The notes beneath the pieces were generated by a model, which was not told the DNA's origin, ran no database searches, and saw only the letters and a list, made by a program, of their open reading frames with translations. Positions 17,469-25,831 of a DNA stretch of 64,000 bases are shown in pieces (position 1 is the first letter of the stretch; each line of letters begins with the position of its first letter). This DNA comes from Streptomyces lomondensis (GTDB taxonomy: Bacteria > Actinomycetota > Actinomycetes > Streptomycetales > Streptomycetaceae): NCBI RefSeq assembly GCF_014651035.1, contig NZ_BMWC01000001.1, positions 897,574 to 961,573 of the forward strand, in the 5' to 3' direction. The position numbers and the translations under genes are program-made.

Positions 17469-18087
17469 GTCGGCGTACCTGCCAGATCGCTGCTCCGCCC
17501 AGGAGGACCACCACCGCGATGCCCGCCACCAGGCCCAGGGACGGGCCGTTGTCCGGCTGCTCCTTCTTCTCCGCTCCCGTGTTCTGCTTCTTCGCCACCT
17601 GCTCGCCGCAGCCCTGCTCCGGGTAGCCCGCGATCGCGCACAGCAGGGCGTTCGTGCCGTAGCGCAGCGGCTTGGCGACTGCGGCCAGGGCCTCTGCCGT
17701 CGTGGCATCGGGGGAGACCCGCGCGCAGGTCGTTCGGGCCGGGGGCGGGGTTTCGGACCGTGGGGCGTCCGCTGGGGTGCCGAAGTCGAGGACCAGGGCC
17801 ACTCGCTTCTTACCGTCCCGCGCGGGCGTCTTCGCGCAGATCGACGCGAAGTCGGCCTTGCCGCGCGGCCGGACCGCGTCCGCCGAGTCCTCGCTCACCG
17901 CGAAACGGAAGCCCTGGACGTCGCCGTCCGAGGGGCGGATCATCGACGGGCCCTGGGTCGCGTAGACCCAGCGGTCGCCGTCGCGCTCCCAGAACGACCA
18001 GTACCGGTAGCCGGCGGCCTGCGCCTGGCCCGCCCCCGCGCACAGCAGGAGCGAGGCCAGCAGGAGGAGAACGGCCCGGCGGATCAC
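17461..18087 (-). CDS. SCO2322-family secreted, membrane-anchored protein; possible transcobalamin beta-domain analogue
   Basis: 208 residues from GTG 18087, overlapping the upstream stop by GTGA. A signal peptide (R-R-A-V-L-L-L-L-A ... A-Q-A-A, about 1-25) leads an extracellular domain opening with G-Y-R-Y-W-S-F-W (26-33), G-D-R-W-V-Y-A (37-43) and P-S-D-G-D-V-Q-G-F-R-F (52-62). A Lys/Glu linker and a C-terminal helix with R-R-R-G anchor it outside the cell. The name SCO2322 family is from memory. The aromatic pattern recalls DUF4430, the beta domain of transcobalamin, and the partner gene encodes a toroid like its alpha domain. Binding of cobalamin is inference. Confidence 0.75.
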   Translation of the reverse strand: MIRRAVLLLLASLLLCAGAGQAQAAGYRYWSFWERDGDRWVYATQGPSMIRPSDGDVQGFRFAVSEDSADAVRPRGKADFASICAKTPARDGKKRVALVLDFGTPADAPRSETPPPARTTCARVSPDATTAEALAAVAKPLRYGTNALLCAIAGYPEQGCGEQVAKKQNTGAEKKEQPDNGPSLGLVAGIAVVVLLGGAAIWQVRRRG

Positions 18088-19295
18088 AGCTGCTGCTTCT
18101 TCCGGCGGCCGCTGAACAGGAACCCGATGCCGACGCCGGCGACGAGGCAGACACCGACGTACCACCAGACGCCGAACACGGAGTCCGAGTCCGAGTCCTT
18201 CTTCTCCTCCGCCGCGTTCGTCCGCTCGGCGGCCTGCGGGGCCGGGCCCGTCGCGTTCAGCTGCCTCACCAGGTCGGCGCCGCCGAAGTCGCGCGGGTCC
18301 GTGCCCGTCGCGTGCGCGGCGAAGATCAGCTGGGCGTAGGCGGCGGGACCGTTCTGCGCGGCCCAGGTCGCGGAGTTCTTCTCCAGCCAGCGCAGGGACT
18401 TCTCCGCCTGCGCGGTGTCGCCCCGGGCGGCGAGCGCGACGACCGCGTCGGCGGTGTTGCCGTAGTCGGGCTGGGGCTCGGCACCGGCCAGGGCGGACAT
18501 CAGATGCGCGTCGTCCTTGGCCAGGGCGGCCATGAGGTAGGCCGCTCCGTTCGCCGCCGCCTGCTCCGGCGTACGGGGCTCCGAACAGGTCGCGTCGGAC
18601 TTCTCGCCCGGCTTCACGACCATGCCCTTGCCCAGCGCGCCCAGCACACCCGCCGCCGTGGCGTCCGCGTTGGCGGTCAGCTTGCCCTTCTTGTCCGGCT
18701 GGAACGCGAACGCGCCGTCGCCGTCCCCGCCGCAGGGCAGCGCGAGCTTCAGCAGCGCGTCGTAGGGCGACTTGCCGCCCTTCTCCACCCGGTCCGGCTT
18801 CTCGCCCACGGCGGCGAGCGCGCCGATGACGACGGACGTCGAGTTGATGTCGCTGGCACCGCCCGCCGAGTAGCCCCAGCCGCCGTCCTTGTTCTGGACG
18901 GACTTCAGCCGGTCGACGGCCTTGCCGGTGACGGCGTCGTGCCCGCCGAGCGCGGCGAGGGCCTGGACGGCGGCGGCCGTGGCGTTGGTGTCGAGCATGA
19001 TCCTGGCGTCGCACGCGGTGGTGGGGTCCGGGCGGTACGAGGCGAACCCGCCGTCCGCGCACTGCTGCCGCACCAGCCACTCCACGGACTTCGCCGGAGG
19101 CTTCACCCCCACGGTGTCCTGCGCGAGCAGCGCGAGCGACTGGCGCCAGACGCCGTCGAACTTCGGGTCCTTGTCGCCGTACAGGGCGGAGGGGAACGCC
19201 TGGGACGGCGAGGGGGACGGGTCGGCGGCGGCCGGCGCGGCGGCGCCGATCACGGCGACGGCGGCCAGGACCGCGGCGCTGCGGCGGACGTTCAT
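18084..19295 (-). CDS. Secreted alpha/alpha-toroid (prenyltransferase/squalene-oxidase repeat) surface protein
   Basis: 403 residues from ATG 19295; longer frames begin in the riboswitch leader and lack sense. Signal peptide 1-23 (A-A-P-A-A-A-D), then four to six helical hairpin repeats with QW-like turns (Q-Q-C-A-D-G-G-F-A-S-Y, Q-N-K-D-G-G-W-G-Y-S), Cys residues likely in disulfides, an acidic D-S-D-S-D linker and a C-terminal membrane helix with R-R-K-K. The squalene-cyclase-type toroid is the fold of the alpha domain of intrinsic factor/transcobalamin. First gene behind a cobalamin riboswitch and upstream of an ECF transporter, so a corrinoid-capturing role is inferred. No enzyme active-site motif is seen. 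Confidence 0.82.
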   Translation of the reverse strand: MNVRRSAAVLAAVAVIGAAAPAAADPSPSPSQAFPSALYGDKDPKFDGVWRQSLALLAQDTVGVKPPAKSVEWLVRQQCADGGFASYRPDPTTACDARIMLDTNATAAAVQALAALGGHDAVTGKAVDRLKSVQNKDGGWGYSAGGASDINSTSVVIGALAAVGEKPDRVEKGGKSPYDALLKLALPCGGDGDGAFAFQPDKKGKLTANADATAAGVLGALGKGMVVKPGEKSDATCSEPRTPEQAAANGAAYLMAALAKDDAHLMSALAGAEPQPDYGNTADAVVALAARGDTAQAEKSLRWLEKNSATWAAQNGPAAYAQLIFAAHATGTDPRDFGGADLVRQLNATGPAPQAAERTNAAEEKKDSDSDSVFGVWWYVGVCLVAGVGIGFLFSGRRKKQQL

Positions 19296-19409
19296 GATCG
19301 GCGGGTGCCTCTCCCTGTGGGGGAGCCGGGCAGCACGGGGCACCCCCGGCGGCTCGGCTCCGTATACCTCGACGGTGCCGTGCACCGGCGGGCTGCCGGG
19401 CACGTGAGC

Positions 19410-19540
19410 CGGTCACGAACCGTACGGGGCGATCCGGCTCACCGCCTGGGCGGCGGTTCACGGTTGCGGGTCAGCGCCGGAATTGCACCGGCTTTCCCCC
19501 GTACGAGTGTGATGACGACCTGCCCACTGTACCCGCACGT
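19410..19540 (-). promoter_or_regulatory. Cobalamin (B12) riboswitch
   Basis: On the minus strand the core GCCGGTGCAATTCCGGCGC is followed by TGACCCGCAACCGTGA, the highly conserved centre of the adenosylcobalamin aptamer, with GGGGGAAA just before it and a B12-box-like AGCCGGATCGCCCC downstream. It lies 115-245 bases before the toroid-protein start and should repress the whole surface-protein/ECF operon when cobalamin is plentiful. Outer limits are estimated. Confidence 0.9.
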
Positions 19541-19578
19541 CCCAAAACCGCCCGAGGGCGCCGGGGTAGCTTCGAGGT

Positions 19579-20256
19579 ATGCCGACCACACCACCCGGGA
19601 AGCTGCTCGGCTCGGGCCGCCGTGCCGACGTCTACGCGATCGACGAGGCGTGGGTGCTGCGCCGCGAGCGGGACGGCGGGGGCGACGCGGCGGCCGAGGG
19701 CGCGGTGATGGCGCACGTGCACGCCCACGGCTACCCGGTCCCCCGGGTCCGCCCGTCCGGCTCGCGCACCGACCTGGTGATGGAACGGCTCTCCGGCCCG
19801 ACCATGCTCCAGGCGTGCCTCGCGGGCACGCTGGACGTGACGGAGGCGGGCTCGGTCCTCGCCCGGCTGCTGCGCGACCTGCACGCCGTCCCCGCCCTGC
19901 GCTCCACCGACCCGGCCGTCCGTGTCCTCCACCTGGACCTGCACCCCGAGAACGTGATCCTCACGCCCGACGGCCCCCGCGTCATCGACTGGTCGGACGC
20001 GGCGGAGGGCGACCCGGCCCTGGACTGGGCGGCGTCCGCGGTGATCCTCGCGCAGGCCGCCGACGCCGGCGACGACCTCTGCGCACCCGCCCGCGCCATG
20101 CTCACCGCCCTCCTCGCCGGTCCCTCCCCGCTCACGCGGCCGGCCCTGACCGAGGCCCTGCGCCGCCGGGCCGCCAATCCGACGATGACCGAGGCGGACG
20201 TCGAACTCCTGGGCCGCGCCGAGGAGTTGATCCTCTCCAGGGCGTGGACAGGCTAA
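19579..20256 (+). CDS. Aminoglycoside-phosphotransferase-fold kinase
   Basis: 225 residues, ATG 19579. Short APH/choline-kinase fold protein: glycine-rich L-G-S-G-R-R-A-D-V-Y loop, catalytic loop H-L-D-L-H-P-E-N-V-I with Asp and Asn, and V-I-D-W-S-D-A as the metal-binding DFG equivalent. It is smaller than typical APH resistance enzymes and may phosphorylate a metabolite; no substrate can be inferred. Its promoter shares the intergenic space with the divergent B12-riboswitch operon. The next gene follows after 33 bases. Confidence 0.82.
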   Translation: MPTTPPGKLLGSGRRADVYAIDEAWVLRRERDGGGDAAAEGAVMAHVHAHGYPVPRVRPSGSRTDLVMERLSGPTMLQACLAGTLDVTEAGSVLARLLRDLHAVPALRSTDPAVRVLHLDLHPENVILTPDGPRVIDWSDAAEGDPALDWAASAVILAQAADAGDDLCAPARAMLTALLAGPSPLTRPALTEALRRRAANPTMTEADVELLGRAEELILSRAWTG

Positions 20257-20289
20257 CGTGGGCCTCCCCGACCACAGGCAGGAGCGTCC

Positions 20290-21105
20290 ATGACCGACCA
20301 GGCCGAGAACTCCGAGCAGCAGCCGTTCCCCAAGATCGACACCTCGGTGCCGCACTCGGCCCGGATCTGGAACTACTGGCTGGGCGGCAAGGACAACTAC
20401 GAGGTCGACCGGGTGGCCGGTGACGCGTTCCGCGAGATCTTCCCCGGCATCGAGACCGGGGCCCGCGCCGCCCGCTACTTCCTCGCCCGCGCCGTGCGCC
20501 ATCTGGCCGCCGAGGAGGGCATCCGCCAGTTCCTGGACATCGGCACCGGGCTGCCCAACGTGGACAACACCCACCAGATCGCCCAGCGGGTGGCCCCCGA
20601 GAGCCGGATCGTCTACGTCGACAACGACCCGCTGGTGCTGGCCCACGCCCGCGCGCTGCTCACCAGCACCCCGGAGGGCGTCACCAACTACGTCGACGCC
20701 GACCTGCGCGAGCCGGGCACGATCATCCGGGAAGCCGGGAAGACGCTGGACTTCGACAAGCCCGTCGCCCTCATGCTGATGGGCATCCTCGGCCACATCG
20801 AGGACCACGACGAGGCCCGCTCGATCGTGCGGGAGCTGGTGGACGCCCTGCCCTCCGGCAGCTACCTCGTGCAGTACGACTCCACCGACACCAGCGAGGA
20901 CTACGTCAGGGCCATCCAGCAGTACAACGACGGCGGTTCGATCCCGTACATCCTGCGCAGCCCGGAGCAGATCGCCCGCTACTTCGACGGTCTGGAACTG
21001 CTCGAACCGGGCGTGACGTCGTGCTCCCGCTGGCGGCCCGACGCCGAGGCCCTGGGGCTGCCCGCCGAGGTGCACCAGTACGGCGGTGTCGCCCGCAAGA
21101 ACTGA
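20290..21105 (+). CDS. SAM-dependent methyltransferase (PF04672/DUF574 type)
   Basis: 271 residues, ATG 20290 with GGAGCG just upstream. It has the features of a family expanded in Streptomyces: P-H-S-A-R-I-W-N-Y-W-L-G-G-K-D-N-Y at residues 18-34, F-L-D-I-G-T-G-L-P as motif I and Y-V-D-N-D-P-L-V as the acidic motif. Targets are unknown. Genes of this type often sit beside DUF5753 HTH regulators, as here with the convergent gene at 21125, so it may belong to that Streptomyces-specific regulatory system. Confidence 0.87.
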   Translation: MTDQAENSEQQPFPKIDTSVPHSARIWNYWLGGKDNYEVDRVAGDAFREIFPGIETGARAARYFLARAVRHLAAEEGIRQFLDIGTGLPNVDNTHQIAQRVAPESRIVYVDNDPLVLAHARALLTSTPEGVTNYVDADLREPGTIIREAGKTLDFDKPVALMLMGILGHIEDHDEARSIVRELVDALPSGSYLVQYDSTDTSEDYVRAIQQYNDGGSIPYILRSPEQIARYFDGLELLEPGVTSCSRWRPDAEALGLPAEVHQYGGVARKN

Positions 21106-21124
21106 GCCGTCACGTCTCCTGGAG

Positions 21125-22030
21125 TCAGGTCTCCTGGAGGAGGCGGTGCAGGATGGTCGGAGTCTCGTCCGGTGACTCGGCTTCGACCACCAGGCGGTTC
21201 ATGGCGTCCCAGTAGCGCTCGATCTCGGCGGGCCGGTCGGGATAGAGGGCGGTGGTGAGCTTCTCCAGGTAGACCACATCGGGCAGTTGCCCGCCGGGCA
21301 GCCGAAGGATCGTGACCGGGCCCCCTTCCGCGGCGTGACCGCCGGCCAGGAACGGCAGGATCTGGACCGTGACCTGCGGGAGCCGGCACATCTCGATGAG
21401 ATGCCGGAGCTGGGCGCGCATCACCCGGATGCCGCCGACCGGGCGGCGCAGCGCGGCCTCGTCGAGCACGGCCCAGAGCTGGGCCGGCGGCTCCCGGTGC
21501 AGGATCCGCTGCCGGGTCATCCGCAGCGCGACCCGGCGGTCGATCTCCCCGGGACCGGCGTCCGGGTGGGCGAGCCGGATGGCGGCGCGTGCGTAGTCGG
21601 CGGTCTGGAGCAGGCCGGGGACACGCTGGACCTGGTAGCAGCGGATGAGGCTCGCCGCCTGTTCCCCCCCGAGGTAGGTCTGCATCCAGGTGGGCACCAC
21701 ATCGCTGTAGTACCGCCACCAGGCAGGGGTGTTGGCCTGCTCGGCCAGCGCCAGCAGCGTGGCGCGCTCGGCCTCGTCCGTGACGCCGTAGAGCGTGAGC
21801 AGATCGGCGACGTCCCGCAGCTTGAAGCCGTGGCGCCCGGCCTCCATCCGGCTGATCTTGGAGGAGGAGGCGCGGATGACGTGCCCCGCGTCCGCGCGGG
21901 AGACGCCTCGTTCCTCCCGCAGCCCGCGCAGCCGTGCGCCCAGCGCCAGCCGGGGCACCATGGGCCCGGCCGACCTGCCGTCCAGGGCTCCGCTGCCGGT
22001 CGATGTACGTGCGGCCTCTTCGGTGCCCAT
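21125..22030 (-). CDS. XRE-family HTH regulator with DUF5753 domain
   Basis: About 301 residues. ATG 22030 (M-G-T-E-E-A-A) is preferred because GGGAG is well spaced; ATG 22036 is also possible. Residues 25-85 form the helix-turn-helix (L-R-G-L-R-E-E-R-G-V-S-R-A-D-A ... S-K-I-S-R-M-E-A-G). The rest is the DUF5753 ligand-like region with W-W-R-Y-Y-S-D-V-V-P-T-W, Y-Q-V-Q-R-V-P-G-L-L-Q-T and Q-L-P-D-V-V-Y-L-E. This is the WhiJ/BldB-associated family. No DUF397 partner is visible next to it. Convergent with the methyltransferase, 19 bases between stops. Confidence 0.88.
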   Translation of the reverse strand: MGTEEAARTSTGSGALDGRSAGPMVPRLALGARLRGLREERGVSRADAGHVIRASSSKISRMEAGRHGFKLRDVADLLTLYGVTDEAERATLLALAEQANTPAWWRYYSDVVPTWMQTYLGGEQAASLIRCYQVQRVPGLLQTADYARAAIRLAHPDAGPGEIDRRVALRMTRQRILHREPPAQLWAVLDEAALRRPVGGIRVMRAQLRHLIEMCRLPQVTVQILPFLAGGHAAEGGPVTILRLPGGQLPDVVYLEKLTTALYPDRPAEIERYWDAMNRLVVEAESPDETPTILHRLLQET

Positions 22031-22097
22031 GGGCATGTCTCCCGGTGCGAGCGTTGCGTGCGCCCATCCTAGGGGGCACTCGTCGGCATCAAGCTCC

Positions 22098-22598
22098 TTA
22101 TGCCACAGGCAACTTCGGGCGCGGTGTGGGACCGCCGAAGGGGAGACGCAGCGTCCGGGAGGCGAGCAGCCAGGTGCCCGCGGTCCTCTGGAAGGTGTCC
22201 TCGTAGTGGCCGACCTGCACCGGCGGCCCGGCCGGGATGACACCGCCCTCGTAGCCGTCGACGCGGTACGTCGTGAAGTATGAGATCGCCTTGGCCGTCT
22301 CCGGGGACACCACCGTGACCAGGACGTTGGACATCATGCGGCGGGAGAGCCGGTCCGCGGGACGGGAGCCGAAGTACGCGCGCAGGGCGTCGCGGCCCTG
22401 GACCAGGCGGTCGCCCTCCGGCCACTGCCAGACGCCGTCCTCGGTGAACAACTCGGCGACGGAGGACGGTTCGCCGAGGTCGAGCCGGTGGACGAAGTCG
22501 AGGATCAGACGCTCGCAGGCGCGTTCGGCGAGGAGGTGTCCCATGGGGTCGATGGGGTCGATGGGGGCGGCGGGGTCCAAGTGGTCAGCGGGGTCCAT
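22098..22598 (-). CDS. NTF2-like (SnoaL-type) protein
   Basis: 166 residues from ATG 22598. After an N-terminal leader with repeated D-P-I/A-D, it has a typical NTF2-like cone: N-terminal helices E-R-A-C-E-R-L-I-L-D-F-V-H-R-L-D, F-T-E-D-G-V-W-Q-W at the first strand, and a C-terminal Y-E-D-T-F-Q-R-T-A-G-T-W-L-L-A-S-R-T-L strand. Members of this fold include steroid isomerases, dehydratases and many unknown small-molecule enzymes. The proximity to steroid genes is suggestive only. Lies downstream of the metallo-hydrolase gene on the same strand. Confidence 0.8.
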   Translation of the reverse strand: MDPADHLDPAAPIDPIDPMGHLLAERACERLILDFVHRLDLGEPSSVAELFTEDGVWQWPEGDRLVQGRDALRAYFGSRPADRLSRRMMSNVLVTVVSPETAKAISYFTTYRVDGYEGGVIPAGPPVQVGHYEDTFQRTAGTWLLASRTLRLPFGGPTPRPKLPVA

Positions 22599-22660
22599 GT
22601 GGGGCTTCCTAGCACCCCGGTGTCCCGTCCGCCGCCGGGTTTGCCACCCCCTTACACCGC

Positions 22661-23713
22661 TTACACCGCCACGTACGTCACCGGCTCGCTCCCCGGCACC
22701 GCCTCCGCCCGGCCCAGTTTGACCAGGCGGCGCAGATGGGCCTCGGCCTCCGAGACGGCGATGTTCCGGGAGCCGTACGGGATCTGGTCCCAGGGGCGGT
22801 TCCACTCCATGCGCTCGGCGAGCTGCCAGGGCGTGAGGGGCTCGGCGAGGAGGGCCAGCAGGGCGGTGAGGCGGTCCTCGTGGTGGTCGAGGAGTTCGCG
22901 CACGCGGGCGGCGGCGTCGGGGAACGGGTACTGGTGGGCCGGGAGCACCTCGGCGGGGGCGAGGCGGCCCACGCGTTCCAGGGAGTCGAGGTAATCGCCC
23001 AGGGGGTCGGTCACCGTGGCGTCGTCCGGGTCCTCGTACAGGCCGATGTGCGGGGTGATCTCGGGCAGCAGGTGGTCGCCGGAGAACAGGCGGCCGTGGC
23101 CGGGGAGTCGCGCCGGGTGCGTCTCCTCCAGGTGGAGGCAGACGTGGCCGGGCGTGTGCCCCGGGGTCCAGATCGCGCGCACCCGGCGGCCGGGGAGGTC
23201 GAGGAGCTCGCCGGGGACGATCTCCCGGTCCGGCAGGGCGGGGGAGAGGCCGGGCAGGGTGCGCGGCCGGGCCGCCCGCAGCGGGGCGATGTGCTCCTCG
23301 GGCGCGCCGGCGGCGGTGAGCTTGTCCGCCATGTACGAGAACCAGCGCTCGGGACGGGCCTCCCGGGTCCGCCGCACGACCGCGGTGTCCGCCGCGTGCA
23401 TCGCGATCCACGCGCCCGACGCCTCGCGGACCCGGCCGGACAGGCCGTGATGGTCCGGATGGTGGTGGGTGACGACCACACCGTGGATCTCGGCGACGGA
23501 GGTGCCGCAGGCGGTGAGGCCCTGGGTGAGCGTGTCCCAGGACTCGGGGTCGTCCCAGCCGGTGTCGACCAGGACCGGCCCCCGGTCGGTGTCGACGACG
23601 TACACCAGCGTGTGGCCGAGGGGGTTGTCCGGGATGGGGACCCGCAGGGACCGGACGCCTCCGCCGTGGTCGTACACCGCCGGTACGGGCTCGTGGTCCT
23701 GACTGCTCTTCAT
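22661..23713 (-). CDS. MBL-fold metallo-hydrolase
   Basis: 350 residues, ATG 23713. Metallo-beta-lactamase fold with the full dinuclear zinc set: T-H-H-H-P-D-H-H-G, G-H-T-P-G-H-V and F-S-G-D-H, and a distal H in P-A-H-Q-Y. A C-terminal winged-helix-like region (residues about 270-350, A-E-A-H-L-R-R-L-V-K-L-G) resembles the LACTB2/acyl-hydrolase group. A CoA-thioester or lactone substrate is possible. It is divergent from the aldehyde dehydrogenase gene, sharing an operator-like palindrome, so the two may be co-regulated. Confidence 0.87.
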   Translation of the reverse strand: MKSSQDHEPVPAVYDHGGGVRSLRVPIPDNPLGHTLVYVVDTDRGPVLVDTGWDDPESWDTLTQGLTACGTSVAEIHGVVVTHHHPDHHGLSGRVREASGAWIAMHAADTAVVRRTREARPERWFSYMADKLTAAGAPEEHIAPLRAARPRTLPGLSPALPDREIVPGELLDLPGRRVRAIWTPGHTPGHVCLHLEETHPARLPGHGRLFSGDHLLPEITPHIGLYEDPDDATVTDPLGDYLDSLERVGRLAPAEVLPAHQYPFPDAAARVRELLDHHEDRLTALLALLAEPLTPWQLAERMEWNRPWDQIPYGSRNIAVSEAEAHLRRLVKLGRAEAVPGSEPVTYVAV

Positions 23714-23748
23714 CTGACCTCCGTCACACGGCCATTGCCCACTATAAC

Positions 23749-23765
23749 GAGAACTGGTATCAGTT
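23749..23765. promoter_or_regulatory. Operator-like palindrome before aldehyde dehydrogenase
   Basis: AACTG-GTAT-CAGTT (23752-23765), perfect 5-base arms, between the divergent hydrolase and dehydrogenase genes. Read from 23749 it also fits the KstR consensus with two mismatches (GAGAACTGGTATCA), so it may be a weak KstR site or the site of another TetR protein. Confidence 0.5.
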
Positions 23766-23799
23766 TCTGAAACACCGTCAGATGTGAAGGCAGTCGGCC

Positions 23800-25251
23800 A
23801 TGACCGAGCTCGTGGAACACGGACAGCTGTTCGTCGGCGGGGAGTTGACCGACCCCCTGGGCGAGGACGTCATCGAGGTGATCTCGCCCCACACGGAAGA
23901 GGTCATCGGGCGCGTCCCGCACGCCTCGACGGCCGATGTCGACCGGGCGGTGGCGGCGGCCCGCCGGGCCTTCGACGAGGGGCCCTGGCCGCGCATGACC
24001 CTCGACGAGCGGATCGAGGTCGTCGGCCGGATCAAGGACGGCGTCGCCGCCCGGCACGACGAGATCGCCCGCGTGATCTCCGCCCAGAACGGCTCGCCGT
24101 ACTCCTGGAGCGTCCTCGCCCAGGCGCTCGGCGCGGTGATGGTGTGGGACTCCGCGATCACCGTCGCGCGGAACTTCACCTACGAGGAGCGGCGCGACGG
24201 CGTCCTGGGCAAGATCCTCGTGCGGCGGGAGCCCGTCGGGGTCGTCGCGGCGGTCGTCCCCTGGAACGTCCCGCAGTTCGTCGCCGCCGCCAAGCTCGCC
24301 CCCGCGCTGCTCACCGGCTGCACGGCCGTGCTCAAGCCCTCGCCCGAGTCGCCGCTCGACGCCTACCTGCTGGGCGAGATCGCCCGCGAGGCCGGGCTGC
24401 CGGAGGGCGTGCTGTCGATCCTGCCCGCCGACCGGGAGGTCAGCGAGTACCTGGTCGGGCACCCCGGCGTCGACAAGGTGTCCTTCACCGGGTCCGTCGC
24501 GGCCGGCAAGCGCGTGATGGAGGTCGCGGCCCGCAACCTCACGCGCGTGACGCTCGAACTGGGCGGCAAGTCCGCGGCCGTCGTGCTGCCCGACGCGGAC
24601 GTGGAGACGGCCGTGGCGGGCATCGCCCCCGCGGCCTGGATGAACAACGGCCAGGCCTGCGTCGCCCAGACCCGCATCCTGCTGCCCCGCTCCCGCTACG
24701 ACGAGTTCGCCGACGCCCTGGCCGCCGCGGCGGGCGCCCTGACGGTCGGCGACCCGCTGGACCCGGCGACGCAGGTCGGGCCGCTGGTGGCCCGGCGGCA
24801 GCAGCAGCGCAACCTGGACTACATACGCATCGGGCAGGAGGAGGGCGCGAAGATCCTGACCGGCGGCGGGCGCCCGGCCGGCCTGGACCGCGGCTGGTAC
24901 GTCGAACCGACCCTCTTCGGCGACGTCGACAACTCCATGCGCGTCGCCCGCGAGGAGATCTTCGGCCCGGTCGTCTGCCTGCTGCCCTACGACGACGAGC
25001 CGGAGGCCGTGAAGATCGCCAACGACTCGGACTACGGGCTGAGCGGCAGCGTGTGGACGGCGGACGTCGAGCACGGCATCGACATCGCCCGGCAGGTCCG
25101 CACGGGCACCTACTCGGTCAACACCTTCAGCCTGGACATGCTGGGCCCCTTCGGCGGCTACAAGCACTCGGGCCTGGGGCGGGAGTTCGGCCCCGAGGGG
25201 TACGGCGAGTACCTGGAGCACAAGATGATCCACCTGCCGGCGCAGGCGTAG
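23800..25251 (+). CDS. Aldehyde dehydrogenase (Rv0223c-like)
   Basis: 483 residues, ATG 23800 with GAAGG upstream. Complete NAD(P)+-dependent aldehyde dehydrogenase: P-W-N-V-P-Q, F-T-G-S-V-A-A-G-K nucleotide loop, general base Glu253 in L-E-L-G-G-K-S, nucleophile Cys287 in N-N-G-Q-A-C-V-A-Q-T, and E-E-I-F-G-P-V. Followed after 2 bases by a [3Fe-4S] ferredoxin. M. tuberculosis Rv0223c is, as I recall, a KstR-controlled ALDH next to a methyltransferase and glycosyltransferase like those at 27-29 kb here. A role oxidising the C26 aldehyde formed by CYP125 is plausible but unproven. Confidence 0.9.
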   Translation: MTELVEHGQLFVGGELTDPLGEDVIEVISPHTEEVIGRVPHASTADVDRAVAAARRAFDEGPWPRMTLDERIEVVGRIKDGVAARHDEIARVISAQNGSPYSWSVLAQALGAVMVWDSAITVARNFTYEERRDGVLGKILVRREPVGVVAAVVPWNVPQFVAAAKLAPALLTGCTAVLKPSPESPLDAYLLGEIAREAGLPEGVLSILPADREVSEYLVGHPGVDKVSFTGSVAAGKRVMEVAARNLTRVTLELGGKSAAVVLPDADVETAVAGIAPAAWMNNGQACVAQTRILLPRSRYDEFADALAAAAGALTVGDPLDPATQVGPLVARRQQQRNLDYIRIGQEEGAKILTGGGRPAGLDRGWYVEPTLFGDVDNSMRVAREEIFGPVVCLLPYDDEPEAVKIANDSDYGLSGSVWTADVEHGIDIARQVRTGTYSVNTFSLDMLGPFGGYKHSGLGREFGPEGYGEYLEHKMIHLPAQA

Positions 25252-25253
25252 CG

Positions 25254-25487
25254 ATGGGCGACCGCTGGCACGTCGAGGTCGACCGCTCCCTGTGCATCGG
25301 CTCCGCCCAGTGCCTCCACCACGCGCCGGACGGCTTCCGCCTGGACACCGCCCGCCAGTCGCATCCGGTCGCCCCGGACACGGACGCGAACGAGCGGGTG
25401 CTGGAGGCGGCGGAGAGCTGTCCGGTGGAGGCGATCGTGATCACGCTGGGGGACAGCGGGGAGGCGGTGTTCCCGCCGGAGGAGTAG
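25254..25487 (+). CDS. [3Fe-4S] ferredoxin
   Basis: 77 residues, ATG 25254, 2 bases after the dehydrogenase stop. Cluster ligands are C-I-G-S-A-Q-C (C-x5-C) near residue 14 and a third Cys in S-C-P-V-E-A-I, the pattern of single-[3Fe-4S] ferredoxins that feed actinobacterial P450s. Acidic overall. No P450 is adjacent, but the CYP125-like enzyme at 12345 has no ferredoxin of its own and is a reasonable partner. Confidence 0.9.
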   Translation: MGDRWHVEVDRSLCIGSAQCLHHAPDGFRLDTARQSHPVAPDTDANERVLEAAESCPVEAIVITLGDSGEAVFPPEE

Positions 25488-25510
25488 GGGCGGCCGGCTC
25501 GTGGGGTCCG

Positions 25511-25831
25511 TCAGGCACCGGGTGCGCGGTAGTCCACCTGCTGCCGGACGGCCTGGTCGATCTCGTCGGCCGACAGCAGGACGACCGTGCTCGTGCGGAC
25601 GCCGCCGGCCGCCGAGGTGACCAGGCCCATGGCCGCCGCGGAGGTGTTGTCCGGCAGCTCCGCCGTGAGGTAGAAGTCGTCGTCGCCGAAGGCCCAGTAC
25701 ATCGTCTCGACCCGGCCCCCGAGGCCGTCGACCATGCGTGCGACGACCTCACGCCGCGCGCTCGCACCTTCCTTGAGCAGCCCCTTGAGCCCGTCCTGGG
25801 TCAGCTTCACCTTGAAGAGGTACTTCGGCAT
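25511..25831 (-). CDS. GYD-domain protein
   Basis: 106 residues from ATG 25831, with AAAGG 8 bases upstream; the GTG 3 codons earlier is unlikely. The ferredoxin-like GYD fold is recognisable from M-P-K-Y-L-F-K-V at the start, G-L-K-G-L-L-K-E-G, a central Y-W-A-F-G-D-D-D-F-Y and the C-terminal A-D-E-I-D-Q segment. Family function is unknown. Convergent with the ferredoxin gene. Confidence 0.82.
   Translation of the reverse strand: MPKYLFKVKLTQDGLKGLLKEGASARREVVARMVDGLGGRVETMYWAFGDDDFYLTAELPDNTSAAAMGLVTSAAGGVRTSTVVLLSADEIDQAVRQQVDYRAPGA

Noticed and set aside
23752..23765. A KstR2 operator
   Set aside because: The KstR2 consensus I recall (AnCAAGnnCTTGnT) does not fit this palindrome.
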